64,000 nucleotides of DNA from contig NC_053389.1 of the NCBI RefSeq assembly GCF_905171765.1, positions 404,226,645 to 404,290,644 on the forward strand, given 5' to 3'. Position 1 is the first letter of the stretch. Each line of letters opens with the position of its first letter. Shown in pieces: positions 22,001 through 32,945 of this stretch. The notes below the pieces were generated by a model that was given only the letters and a program-made list of their open reading frames with translations, did not search any database and was not told where the DNA came from. Source of the DNA: Bufo bufo. Lineage: Eukaryota > Chordata > Amphibia > Anura > Bufonidae. A program made the translations under genes and the position numbers.

Positions 22001-23760
22001 TTGCTATAGCATCTTGATAATTTTGTTGCATGTTTCTGGGACTCCCTGCAAATGAAGAAGGCAAAATATACATTTTTCCAGGACTCAGGCCTGCTTCATT
22101 GGCTTCATTAAACAAATGATCCATTAATCCAGAGTATTTTTCAACACGCAATTTAGGCTGATTTTGACGTATATAATTGAGTCTGTTGGCTTCTGTTTTT
22201 ACATATGCATCAACTATATATTGCTGTGTAAGGCGGCCTGCATTTAAAAAGAGATTAAAATCCTCTCTAATGGAAAGTCGGTAACCGTAGTATTGCATTT
22301 GAGTGACTCTAACTCTAGGATTGTGTGACTGGTTTGGTAAATTTAATAAAGCTTGTGGTCTGTTTTGCAATGGAATGTCAATTCCCCAGCTTTGATCCCC
22401 ATAGGGGAATAACAATGGATAAACCATGGGTTCCAAATTAGGATCAAGGACACTAATTCTTTGTGGGGGTTTTTTGTTTGCATAATCTTCACTTGGTTTG
22501 CAGTGTATAAGAAGATCTCTTTCAAGTGGTGGTTCTCCATCATTTTGAAAAATAAAAGCAATCTCATTATATTTTGGTGCTTTATAGCGCCTTTGGTCAT
22601 TTTTGCGATCTTGTACTATTGTCATGGACACTTCCTTAATAACATTGTCATTTTTGGCGGCATTCTCTTCATATTCTTTTTCAACTTGGTACAACATTTG
22701 CAGGCCTCGGCAAAAGGATTGAATTGTGCCATAAATGTACTTAATGTTTGCATAAGCTCTGCATTTATTCCTGAGTTGGCAGAAATTTGCATTCTTTGTT
22801 CTGCAGCTTCAGAGGGATCTGTTTTCACCCTGTTGAGGATGCAGTGTTCCTGCTCTGTGACAAATCGAACCATGGATTCGAAAACAGTATGGCCTATAGC
22901 CAGAAGGCGGACTAATGTTAGCTCCCATAGATGCAAATGCTAGAGCACTATTTATTGACCTTATATTTTGCATGAAATTTTTGCTGTAATGATGCTGACC
23001 CATCATGAGCTGCTTTATAAACGGATTTGTTCGAATTGGTTGAAGATTTACTTTTCCTTTTGAGCAACACTGTGTAAATTTTTGATCAGATGGTCTTTCT
23101 CCTTTAAAATGTTTAGCTTGACAAAAATTTCATTTCTGATTTAAATCTCCACATGTGTGGGGTATAATGTTACCCTCATTAATATTAACTATATCATTTA
23201 TCATTGCCATTCTTTCTATTGTTGCTCGGGATTCGTTATTTTCCACTCGTTTACTTCGGGCCAGTCTCTGTAATTGTGCTTGCTGCAAACATTGTAATTG
23301 TCATTCTTCTGATGTAAGACTTACTCTCCTAGCTTTTTCTCTTTCAGCATGTCTCTTACGTTTTTGTCTTTCTCTTATATTATTTATCCTCTCCTGTGTG
23401 GCTGTTGATAAATGTGTTGTGCCTGTTTGTAGATCTGTTATCCTGCCTCTTTTTATTGCTTGTTGCTGACGTAGTGTTGCTCTCCTAGCTCTGTGTGCTT
23501 TCACATTTTTCTGACGCTCATTTTCCTTTTCTTCAATAGATCTATTTGCTCATCTTTGTCTTTCTCTTAGAGATTGTTTTTTACGCTGATTTTCCTGTTC
23601 TTCTATAGATCTATTTACTCTTCTGAATCTTTCTCTTTTAGCGTTTTTGTGACACTCATTTTCTTTTTCTTGAATTGATCTATTTGCTTGTTTTTTTCTT
23701 TGTTTTTCAGCCTTTCTTTTTTTGATTTTTACTTGCTGACTTGACTGTTTCTACAGGAGA
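19038..23760 (-). pseudogene. Helitron RepHel protein (HUH Rep plus Pif1-like helicase), decayed
   Basis: This protein nicks and unwinds DNA for rolling-circle-like transposition. From the N-terminus: basic Lys/Arg/Gln-rich repeats with NRSIEE-type phrases (23760-23300); a Cys/His stretch (CGDLNQK, FCQAKHFKGERPS, CCSKGKV) near 23150-23040; ALAFASMGANI and GYRPYCFRIHG near 22960-22860; and the Rep domain (22697-21330) with FITMTCNPKWEEI, the HUH motif GLPHAHILL and the two-Tyr motif YLFKYVYKG. The helicase follows, with Walker A GPGGSGKTYLY (about 20335), WDECTMAH (about 20085), LLGGDFQQTLPVV (about 19985), FAMTINKAQGQTL and LYVALSRVR (about 19270-19165), ending at 19038. Breaks: frameshifts near 21740 and 20550, a TGA replacing Cys near 21400, and stops near 20040-20170 and 22700-22950. 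Most motifs survive, so decay is moderate. Confidence 0.9.
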
Positions 23761-23828
23761 ATTTGGTTATGTAGGGTTTCATTGTCTGTGTCTTTTGTCC
23801 TACTTGATGTGTCCTTTTTTTGGGGTGG

Positions 23829-24481
23829 TGTCACGAGGGTGTCAAGAGCCACGTCTGACTCAGTATATCCCCGTGGTCAGGAAGTCGCAGCGGGTGGCTG
23901 CGCGTTCGATGTACAAAGACAGTGCTGTTTCGTAATGGTAGCCTTCTGGGTTTGCCTTGCAATCCTTTTTGGCTCACTCAGGGATCCGTAGCTTCTCCTC
24001 CTCAGCTGTTTCTTGTCCAGCAATCCCAACCTCCTTATATTCCCATCTCCCACTTCTCTGGTTGCCAGATATAGAGCTTCCTGCCTGGACTTCTATACTG
24101 ACCAACTGGAGCTGAATAGCTGAGATCCCTGGTTGTTGTTCCAGAGTGTTACCCTCTGGATCCCTGTTGGGCCTTGGTGGTCTGCTGTTGTCGCCCACCT
24201 GGGATTATATGTTTGTCTGTATTGTCTGTCCTCTCCTTGGTGTTTTCCTCTTAGTGTCAGTGGTGCGGACTAGTGATCCCACCGCCCTGTTCACTACACA
24301 GGGCTCATCTTAAGGAAAGCCAGGGTTTAGTCACGTAATCGGCGTACGGGAGAGGAACCCGTCTAGGGACGTCAGGGCAGTCAGGTGCCAGCCGCAAGGT
24401 GAGTCAGGGGTCACCACCTTTCCCTCTCCCTTGTACAGGGCCTTCCCATTTCCCTCCCTTTGCGTGACGCCGGTCATTACA
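23829..24481 (+). repeat. Solo LTR inserted in the Helitron (653 bp)
   Basis: It starts TGTCACGAGG and ends GGTCATTACA. Flanks ggtgg (23824-23828) and tgtgg (24482-24486) are a 4/5-matching 5-bp duplication. The second Helitron copy has the uninterrupted site (gggtggcatg, about 32839-32848), which defines the insertion precisely. Confidence 0.85.
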
Positions 24482-24592
24482 TGTGGCATGTTGTTAGTAA
24501 AAAGTCCAAGTAATATAGGCTTGTACTTTTATAATTTTATAATATTTTCTCTTACTGTAATACTGACTTATATGTAGCTGTAATATGCGTCA

Positions 24593-25470
24593 CTGGCACT
24601 GATTTTTAACTGAGACTGGTGGCTGATATGACTGCCACTGACTGGTAGTGCTGAGACCACTTCTGGTGACTGATACAGCTGTCACCGACTGGTGGTGCTG
24701 AGACCACTGGCACTGTGACTGGTGGTTTATACGGCTGGCACTTACTGGTGGTACTGAGAGCACTGGCACTGTGACTAGTGGCTGATACTGCTGGCACTGA
24801 TTTCTGGCACTGACTGGTAGTGCTGAGACTGTGGGCACTGTGACTGGTGCCTGAGATGGCTGGCACGAACTGCTGGCACTGACTGGTGGTGCTGAGACTG
24901 CAGCTGATGGCTGAAACAGCTGGCGCTGACTGGTGGCTGAGACGACTGGCAGTGCCACGTGGTGCTGAGACTGCTGTCACTGTGACTGGTGGCTGATACG
25001 GCTGGCACTGACTGGTGGTGCTGAGACCACTGGCACTGTGACTGGTGGCTGATACAGCTGGCACCGATTGGTGGTGCTAATACGGCGGGCACTGTGACTA
25101 GTGGCTGATAGAGCTGGCACTAACTAGTGGTGCATAAACCACTGTCACTGTGACTGGTGGCTAATACGCTTGGCACTGACTGTTGATGCTGAGACTGCTG
25201 TCACTGTGACTGGTGGGTGATACGGCTGGCACTGACTGCTGGCACTGACTGGTGGTGCTGAGACCACTGGCACTGTGACTGGTGGCTGATACAGCTTGCA
25301 CTGACTGGTGCTGAGATGGCGGGCACTGTGACTGGTGGCTAATAGAGCTGGCACTAACTGGTGGTGCTGAGACCACTGGCACAGTGACTGGTGGCTGATA
25401 GAGCTGGCACTGACTGCTGTTACTGTAACTGGTGGCAATGATTGATGGCTGGCAATTATTGCTGGCACGG
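24593..25470. repeat. ~56-bp minisatellite in Helitron copy 1
   Basis: Units look like ctgagaccactggcactgtg followed by actggtggctgatacagctg and gcactgactggtggtg, with shorter sub-repeats. About 15 irregular units. Minus-strand frames of the type QPPVTVPVVSAPPVSAS are repeat artefacts. The homologous array in copy 2 is longer (32946-34380). Confidence 0.88.
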
Positions 25471-25885
25471 ATTGGTGGTGCTGGCTAATACTGCTGGCAG
25501 CAGCTGCAGTGTGTATCTGAGAGCAATTTCTGTCACTGTGCATGTAATGGCGGCGCTTCTTATGCACTCTGCTCCAACTGACACCACACACCATAAGAGG
25601 CGGTTATTGGCCAGCGGCGCAGTTGTGGGGATGGTGTGATTGGACAGCTCCATGCTGCGGGCGGTCCGTACAGCGTGTGGTGCGCCGTGTGTTTATTGGC
25701 TAGAGCAATTTTGGGTGGTCCGGGGCGGTAACTTTGATTGGACGGCCGCGCTGCTGTGGGCTGTCCGGGCTGCATGTGACGCGTGTTTTTATTCGCCGGC
25801 GGCGTGGTGCTTTGGGCGGTCCCTGCTGTGTGTGTGTGGAGTGTGTGCTGATTGGTTTGTGCACCGCGCATGCGCACTTCACTAA

Positions 25886-27169
25886 GGCTACTTTCACACT
25901 GGCGTTTCAGGGTCCGCCTGTGAGATCCGTTTCAAGGCTCCAGTTTAGCCCCAATGCATTCTGAATGGATGCGGATCCATTCAGAATGCATCAGTTTGAC
26001 TCCGTTCCGCCTCCATTCCGCTCTGGAGGCGGACACCAAAACGGTGCTTGCAGCGTTTTGGTGTCCGCCTGGCGGTGCGGAGCCGAACAGATCTGTCCTG
26101 ACTTACAATGTAAGTCAATGGGGAAGGATCCATTTACATTGACACAATATTGGTGCAATTGTAAACGGATCCGTCCCCCATTGACTTTCAATGTAAAGTC
26201 AGGAGTCTCTATTAATATACCATCGGATCGGAGTTTTCTCCAATCCGATGGTATATTTTAACTTGAAGCTTCCCCATCACCATGGGAACGCCTCTATGTT
26301 AGAATATACCATCGGATTTGAGTTAGATCGTGAAAACTCAGATCCGACAGTATATTCTAACACAGAGGCGTTCCCATATTGATATAGAACTGTGTACATA
26401 ACTGCCCCCTGCTGCCTGGCAGCACCTGATCTCTTACAGGGGGCTGTGACAGCCCCCTGATTGGGTGCTGCCAGGCAGCAGGGGCCAGACCCCCCTTTCT
26501 CCCCAGTATTAAACACATTGGTGGCCAGTGCGCCCCCCCTCCCTCCCTCCCCAGTATTAAAAGCATTGGTGGCAGTGGCCACAGGCTAACAACCCCCCTC
26601 CCCCCATCATTGGTGGCAGCAGAGCGGCATTTCCGATCAAGTCAGTTTAATCGCTGGGGCTCCGATCGGTTACCATGGCAGCCAGGACACTACTGCAGTC
26701 CTGGCTGCCATGGTTACTTAGCTTATACTTATATGCGCTGTCTTTGGCCGGCCGGCACTCCTCCTACTGGTAAGTGACAGGTCTGTGCGGCGCATTGCAT
26801 CGGCACACACTTACCAGTAGGAGGAGCGCCGGCCACAGACAGCTCATGTAAGTATAAACTAAGTAACCATGACAGCCAGGACTGCAGTAGCGTCCTGGCT
26901 GCCATGGTAACCGATCGGAGCCCCAGCGATTAAACTGGGACTCTGATCGGAAATGCCGCTCCGCTGCCACCAATGATGGGGGGGAAGGGTGTTGTTAGCC
27001 TGGGCCACTGCCACCAATGCTTTTAATACTGGGGATGGAGGGAGGGGGGCCGCACTGGCCACCAATGCTTTTAATACTGGGGAGGGAGGGGGGGCCGCAC
27101 TGGCCACCAATGCTTTTAATACTGGGGAAGGAGGGGGGTCTGGCCCCTGCTTCCTGGCAGCACCCGATC
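25886..27169. repeat. Foldback insert (copy 1), truncated
   Basis: It begins ggctactttcacactggcg and carries hairpins around taatataccatcggatcgg. It then makes a large palindrome centred near 26793: arms contain the ccatggcagccaggac region, the tactggtaagtgacaggtct region, and tandem cagtattaaaagcattggtg units on both sides. It ends inside cacccgatca at 27169, where piggyBac coding sequence starts. The intact counterpart is 34641-36429. Confidence 0.75.
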
Positions 27170-28549
27170 AGGCAGCTCTTGGACTTAGTCGTGGCAGAAG
27201 CAAATCGGTATGCCACTCAATTTATAGCCGCCAACCTGGGAAGCTATTATGCCCAGTCTTTCCGGTGGAAACCCATCCAAGTTTCCGAATTTAAAACTTT
27301 TCTGGGCCTTCTCCTCAACATGGGCCTGACCAAAAAGCATGAATTGCGGTCATATTGGTCCACGAACCCAATTCATCACATGCTCATGTTCTCTGCTGCC
27401 ATGTCCAGGACACGATTTGAGACCATCCTGCGTTTCCTGCACTTTAGTGACAACAGCACCTATCGTCCCAGAGGCCACCCAGCTTTTGACCGGCTCCACA
27501 AAATTCGGCCCCTCATAGACCACTTTAACACCAAATTTGCAGATTTGTATACCCCTGAGCAAAACATCTGCATAGACGAGTCCCTTATACATTTTACCAG
27601 GCGCCTTGGCTTCAAACAATACATCCCAAGCAAGCGCGCCCGGTATGGGGTCAAATTGTATAAGCTCTGTGAAAGGGCCATAGGCTATACGCACAAATTT
27701 TGAGTTTCTGAGGGTACAGATCAGACCCTGGAGCCGGTCGGTTGCCCTGACTACCTGGGGAGCAGTGGGAAGACAGTCTGGGACTTGGTGTCACCCTTAT
27801 TTGGCAAGGGGTACCATCTTTATGTGGACAATTTTTACACAAGTGTGCCCCTCTTCAGGCATTTGTTTTTAGAACAGATTGGCTGCTGTGGCACCGCGCG
27901 ACCTAGTCACCGGGGCTTCCCCCAACGGCTCGTTACCACCCGTCTTGCAAGGGGGGAGAGGGATGCCTTGTGTAACGTAGAACTGCTCACGGTGAAATGG
28001 AGAGACAAGCGTGACGTTTACATGTTCACCTCCATTCACGCAGACATGACAATCCAAATAGAATGAGCAACCCGTGTCTTTGAAAAGCCGCTCTCAGTCC
28101 ACGACTATAATTTGTTCATCGGAGGGGTGGACTTCAATGACCAGATGTTGGCTCCTTATTTACTTTTCCGCAGGACCAGACGCTGGTATAAGAAGGTGTC
28201 TGTATATTTAATTCAATTGGCAATGTACAATAGTTTTGTTTTCTACAGTACGGCTGGGAGAACAAGATCCTTCCTCAAATTTCAGGAAGAGATCATCGAG
28301 AACCTCCTGTATCCAGGAGGTTCCGTGGCCCCAACCACCAGTGTAGTTAGCCATCTACACGAGCGACATTTCCCCAGTGTCGTTGCTGGTACCTCAAACC
28401 AACCGCCACCCCGAAAAAAATGTTGTGTCTGTAGCAGGAGTGGAATAAGGCTTGACACCCGCTATTTCTGTCCTGACTGCCCTGACCACCCTGCCCTATG
28501 CTTAGGGGAGTGTTTCCGGAAGTACCACACACAGGTACACTTAGCATAG
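27170..28549 (+). pseudogene. piggyBac transposase (PGBD4-like), N-truncated with two in-frame TGA codons
   Basis: This is a DDD transposase that cuts and pastes at TTAA. The frame is continuous from about 27175 to 28549 apart from TGA near 27701 and TGA near 28064, both in Arg-like contexts (probable CGA to TGA changes). Visible signatures: LVVAEANRYATQFI, FLGLLLNMGLTKKHELRSYW, the first catalytic Asp in ICIDESLI (about 27570), QYIPSKRARYGVKLYKLCE, the second Asp in YHLYVDNFYTS (about 27825), the third in FIGGVDFNDQM (about 28118), and the Cys-rich C-terminal domain CCVCSRSGIRLDT ... CPDCPDHPALC. About 130 N-terminal residues are replaced by foldback DNA. All three Asp residues are kept, so inactivation is by truncation and two nonsense changes. 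Confidence 0.9.
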
Positions 28550-29526
28550 AGATTGTGTTACACAGGACAGGCACACAGGGCTCTTAGGGCCCTTTCACTC
28601 ACAGCTGCTGCAAACCTCTCCTTTCACCTGGGACAAAGTGCTTAATGTACTTCGCCACATCTCTGGGTGCTTTGCGCTTTGCACATTGTCCCATGGGGAA
28701 GGAGAGGTTTGTCCTATAAAAGGTAAAAAATAAAAAATAAATCACAGGTAAGCAAAAAAGTTAATGTTCCAAAAGTTCAAAAAAGTTTTTAAAAGTTAAT
28801 GTTCTGTTTCAAATGTTATAAAGTTAATGTTAATAAATTTATTGCGTTGCGGCCTGTTTTATTTTTAGTTTTTTTTTACCTTTTAGGTGGTCCAACCGTC
28901 AGTGTATGCGGCACTGCAAGACGAGATTTCTCCTCTGCAGTAAAAAAGATACGTTTGCCGAGGCTTATGAGCTGAGGGGCGGTGTTCATATGCTTTGGCA
29001 AACACTTTGTATATAAAAAAAAATAAAAAAATCCCGGCAATGATTTATTCATCCACATCGATTGATGTGAATGGAGAAATCGGGTTTGCCAGGGCATACG
29101 GGCTGAGGGGTTTTGGATGTTGGGCGGAGCTCCTATGACCTGGCAGACGCCTTTCCCCTCCTTTTTTTTTTTTGGCAAAGATTTTTTCATCCACATTGAT
29201 TGAGGCGAATGAAGAAATCTGTGCCGTTCATTTTTTCTTTCAGCCCAGAGGCTGAACGGAAAAAAAAAATCTCATTACCCATATGCTCAATATAAGGAGA
29301 ATAGCAGAAACTCCTAATGCTGGCCAGGAGACCCTCAAATGCTAGGGCAGTACAAACACCCCACAAATGACCCCATTTTGGAAAGAAGACACCCCAAGCT
29401 ATTCGCTGAGGGCCATATTGAGTCCATGAAAGATTGAACTTCTGTCCCAAGTTAGCGGAAAGGGAGACTTTGTGAGAAAAAGCAAAAAAAAAAAAACAAT
29501 TTCCGCTAACTTGTGCCAAAAAAAAA
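28550..29526. other. piggyBac 3' non-coding region
   Basis: AT-rich sequence with poly-T/poly-A runs, containing repeats of the pattern aaagatttttcatccaca...ttgatg...gaatgaagaaat (29030-29225). It holds no gene; the open frames are low-complexity. Confidence 0.6.
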
Positions 29527-30196
29527 ATCTTCTATGAACTCGCCATGCCCCTCACGGAATACCTTGGGGTGTCTTCTTTCCAAAATGGGGTCACTTGTGG
29601 GGTATTTATACTGCCCAGGCATTTTAGGGGCCCTCAAGCGTGAGAAGAAGTCTGGAATCCAAATGTCTAAAAATGCCGTCCTAAAAGGAATTTGGGCCCC
29701 TTTGCGCACCTAGGCTGCAAAAAAGTGTCACACATGTGGTATTGCCGTACTCAGAAAAGTTGGGCAATGTGTTTTGGGGTGTCTTTTTACATATACCCAT
29801 GCTGGGTGAGAGAAATATCTCTCCAAAATGACAACTTTGTATAAAAAAATGGGAAAAGTTGACTTTTAGAGAGATATTTCTCTCACCCAGCATGGGTATA
29901 TGTAAAAATACATGCCAAAACACATTGCCCTACTTCTTCTGAGTACGGCGATACCACATGTGTGAAACCTTTTTGCAGCCTAGGTGGGCAAAGGGGCCCA
30001 AATTCTAAAGAGCACCTTTAGGATTTCACAGGGCATTTTTTACACATTTGGATTTCAAACTACTTCTCACGCATTAGGGCCCCTAAAATACCAGGGCAGT
30101 ATAAATACCGCACAAGTGACCCCATTTTGGAAAGAAGACACCCCAAGGTATTTTGTGATGGGCATAGTGAGTTCATGGAAGTTTTTATTTTTTGTC
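29527..30196. repeat. Palindrome with ~330-bp arms in piggyBac 3' region
   Basis: Left arm 29527-29836 (tcttctatgaactcgccatg, ccttggggtgtcttctttcc, gcaaaaaagtgtcacacatg, agagaaatatctct) pairs with right arm 29867-30196 (inverted). The centre is near 29850, where gagagaaatatctctccaaa faces agagagatatttctctcacc. Confidence 0.88.
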
Positions 30197-30822
30197 ACAT
30201 GTTAGTGCAATATGAGACTTTGTAAGAAAAAAAAATAAAGAATCATCATTTTCTGCTAACTTGTCACAACAAATTAAAACTTCTATGAACTCACTATGCC
30301 CATCAGCGAATACCTTAGGGTGTCTACTTTCCGAAATGGGGTCATTTGTGGGGTGTTTCTACTGTCTGGCCATTGTAGAACCTCAGGAAACATGACAGGT
30401 GCTCAGAAAGTCAGAGCTGCTTCAAAATGCGGAAATTCACATTTTTGTACCATAGTTTGTAAACGCTATAACTTTTGCGCAAACCAATAAATATACACTT
30501 ATTGCATTTTTTCTTATCAAAGACATGTAGAACAATCAATTTAGAGAAAAATTTATATAGAAATGTAGTTTTATTTGAAAAAGTTTACATCTGAAAGTGA
30601 AAAATGTCATTTTTTTTGCAAAAATTTCGGTCAATTTCGATTAATAACAAAAAAAGTAAAAATGTCAGCAGCAATGAAATACCACCAAATGAAAGCTCTA
30701 TTAGTGAGAAGAAAAGGAGCTAAAATTAATTTGGGTGGTAAGTTGTATGACCGAGCAATAAACCGTGAAAGTAGTGTAGTGCAGAATTGTAAAAAGTGGT
30801 CTGGTCATTAAGGGTGTTTTAA

Positions 30823-31721
30823 AGGGACTCTGTCACCACTTTCTAACCCCCCCTTTTAAAAGTATTGTTCTCTCCATGGCGCCCTTGTGATTACAAAGGT
30901 GTTGTTATAACATAAATTCGCCGTCTCGTTTTGATAAAAATACCTTTTATCTAACCTGTCAATCTTGTGGATAAGGTGCCCAGGGCGTTTCTGAAGGTCT
31001 GAAGCTGCCGCCCGCCGCCGCCGTTGGTGCCCAGCTCCTCCCCTGATCCTTTCAGCGCCGCCTGAATGTAAAGAAATCCGCCTCCGGCTCTCGCTCAGTG
31101 CCCCCTCCTCCTTTTCAAAGATCCCGCGCGTGCGCACAGGCCTGTGCCTGATGCGCCCGTGCGGACATTTAGAATCAGCCTCATTGAGCGAAGTGCGCAT
31201 GCACGCACTTCGCTCAACCTCCTCATAAGACGAGCACTGCAGCCAGCCACTCAGAGCCTGCCAAGCGCTGTATGGAGCCGCAGGCTCTGAGTGGCTGGCT
31301 GCAGTGCTCGTCTGATGAGGAGGTTGAGCGAAGTGCGCACATGCGCACTTCGCTCAATGAGGCTGATTCTAAATGTCCGCACTGGCGCATCAGGCACAGG
31401 CCTGTGCGCACGCGCGGGATCTTTGAAAAGGAGGAGGGGGCACTGAGCGAGAGCCGGAGGCGGATTTCTTTACATTCAGGCGGCGCTGAAAGGATCAGGG
31501 GAGGAGCTGGGCACCAACGGCGGCGGCGGCGGGCGGCAGCTTCAGACCTTCAGAAACGCCCTGTGCACCTTATCCACAAGATTGACAGGTTAGATAAAAG
31601 GTATTTTTATCAAAACGAGACGGCGAATTTATGTTATAACAACACCTTTATAATCACAAGGGCGCCATGGAGAGAACAATACTTTTAAAAGGGGGGGTTA
31701 GAAAGTGGTGACAGAGTCCCT
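30823..31721. mobile_element. TTAA-flanked palindromic MITE (899 bp)
   Basis: Left arm 30823-31260 and right arm 31281-31721 are near-perfect reverse complements, separated by a 20-nt loop (31261-31280). Ends are agggactctgtcacca / tggtgacagagtccct, each flanked by TTAA (30819-30822; 31722-31725), as for piggyBac-mobilised elements. Open frames on both strands are mirror images of each other and are not genes. Confidence 0.92.
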
Positions 31722-31748
31722 TTAAGCTAGGGGAGCTGAGGTGGTTAA

Positions 31749-32578
31749 ACCATGAATTTTGGCAGCTACTACAGCCAGCAAATGTGAGGATCTATTCACA
31801 TTATGAAATGCTTTTGTCACACCCTTTTAAACAGCATTCGATCTAGAATATAACAATTAGCCTGCTTAATTCAAATGATTTCAAAGGATAGGTATAAAAA
31901 AAAGCAAAGCAATGATCAGAAAATGAGCCTATTCATCATTATTTTAGTGAAAAGCAAAAAGCTTACAGTTCCAGTTGCTTTATCTAAAATAACACATAAT
32001 TAGAACAATTTCTCACTGAGAAGTGAAGGTTATAATGAAGCTTTATAATTATAGCAATTAGGGGCAATGACCCCATCATATTAGTACTTTTTAATAGAGC
32101 TTAATGACTTACAAGAAAGTTGAGAGGAAAAACATATAGCTAACATTTACTGTACATAGTTTATTCAAGAGGTCTATGTCAGAAGAGCTACAATGACAAA
32201 AAAAGAGACCAAATTATATACTATTACAAGATTTTATATGCAATATTTAGAATATTATATAAAATAGCCATTTTAGGCTTTCCAAACACTTGATAGAATA
32301 AAATGTCTCTATTGTTATAAAGTAGCTTAACAGAGATGGCCACCGTCTGGTTGCTATTGACCAGCGTGTTTGTAAGATGAGTATGCAGCACTTACTAATA
32401 TAGTCTTTGTTGAAATTCTTTTCCATCCATGAAATGAAAGGTGCAGTTTGTTTCAATAGAGGAGACTGAATAATATATCTGAACACATGACCCTCAGCGG
32501 CCATCTTATGGACAGGACCTCCATATGAACAGCACAGATTTGCCCCACAAGATGGGCTGGTTTAGGAAATATAGCAAA
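31749..32578. other. Unassigned DNA between piggyBac and Helitron copy 2
   Basis: AT-rich, single-copy in this window. An 85-codon minus-strand frame (32247-32504) has no recognisable motif. No repeat structure was noticed. Confidence 0.5.
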
Positions 32579-32589
32579 CTAGACATTAA

Positions 32590-32608
32590 GCCCGTTATAA
32601 TAACGGGC
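32590..32608 (-). terminator. Helitron 3' hairpin (copy 2)
   Basis: Same 8-bp stem and 3-nt loop as at 18778-18796, 7 nt inside CTAG (32579-32582). Confidence 0.92.
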
Positions 32609-32945
32609 GATAGAACAGTAGTGTATAAACATTAGTAGAAACAGTCTATATTAAATAGTAAGATCATTTAACCACATTGTATTTCTAGAATTGATCTATT
32701 TGCTCGTTTTTTTCTTTGTTTTTCAGCCTTTCTTTTTTTGATTTTTACTTGCTGACTTGACTGTTTCTCCAGGAGAATTTGGTTATGTAGGGTTTCCTTG
32801 TCTGTGTCTTTTGTCCTACTTGATGTGTCCTTTTTTTTGGGTGGCATGTTGTTAGTAAAAAGTCCAAGTAATATAGGCTTGTACTTTTATAATTTTATAA
32901 TATTTTCTCTTACTGTAATACTGACTTATATGTAGCTGTAATATG

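Larger units (their letters stand above)
18767..25885 (-). mobile_element. Helitron (Rep/helicase), 5' end lost
   Basis: The 3' terminus is textbook: on the minus strand GCCCGTTA-TTA-TAACGGGC hairpin, TTAATGT, then CTAG, followed by host T (18767/18766). Inward lie the Pif1-like helicase, the HUH Rep domain and a basic N-terminal region, then a solo LTR, a minisatellite and GC-rich imperfect repeats. The 5' TC end seen in the second copy (36537) is missing here because sequence diverges at the foldback/piggyBac junction. Confidence 0.9.
27170..31748 (+). mobile_element. piggyBac element, 5'-truncated, 3' end intact
   Basis: Coding region 27170-28549, then about 2.3 kb of 3' non-coding sequence with a 330-bp-arm palindrome, then the terminus agctgaggtggttaa with TTAA at 31745-31748. 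A palindromic TTAA-flanked MITE (30823-31721) is nested near the end. The 5' terminal repeat and first ~130 residues are missing. Confidence 0.82.

Noticed and set aside
23155..23469. Plus-strand Cys/Leu-rich frame suggesting a membrane protein
   Set aside because: It is the antisense of the basic N-terminal part of the Helitron protein.
24606..25594. Minus-strand open frames rich in SAPPVSAS / TSQCQ
   Set aside because: They coincide with a minisatellite and exist in several overlapping frames; the pattern is set by the repeat unit.
30856..31688. Paired open frames on both strands with almost the same protein
   Set aside because: Mirror images across a palindrome; no independent evidence of coding.
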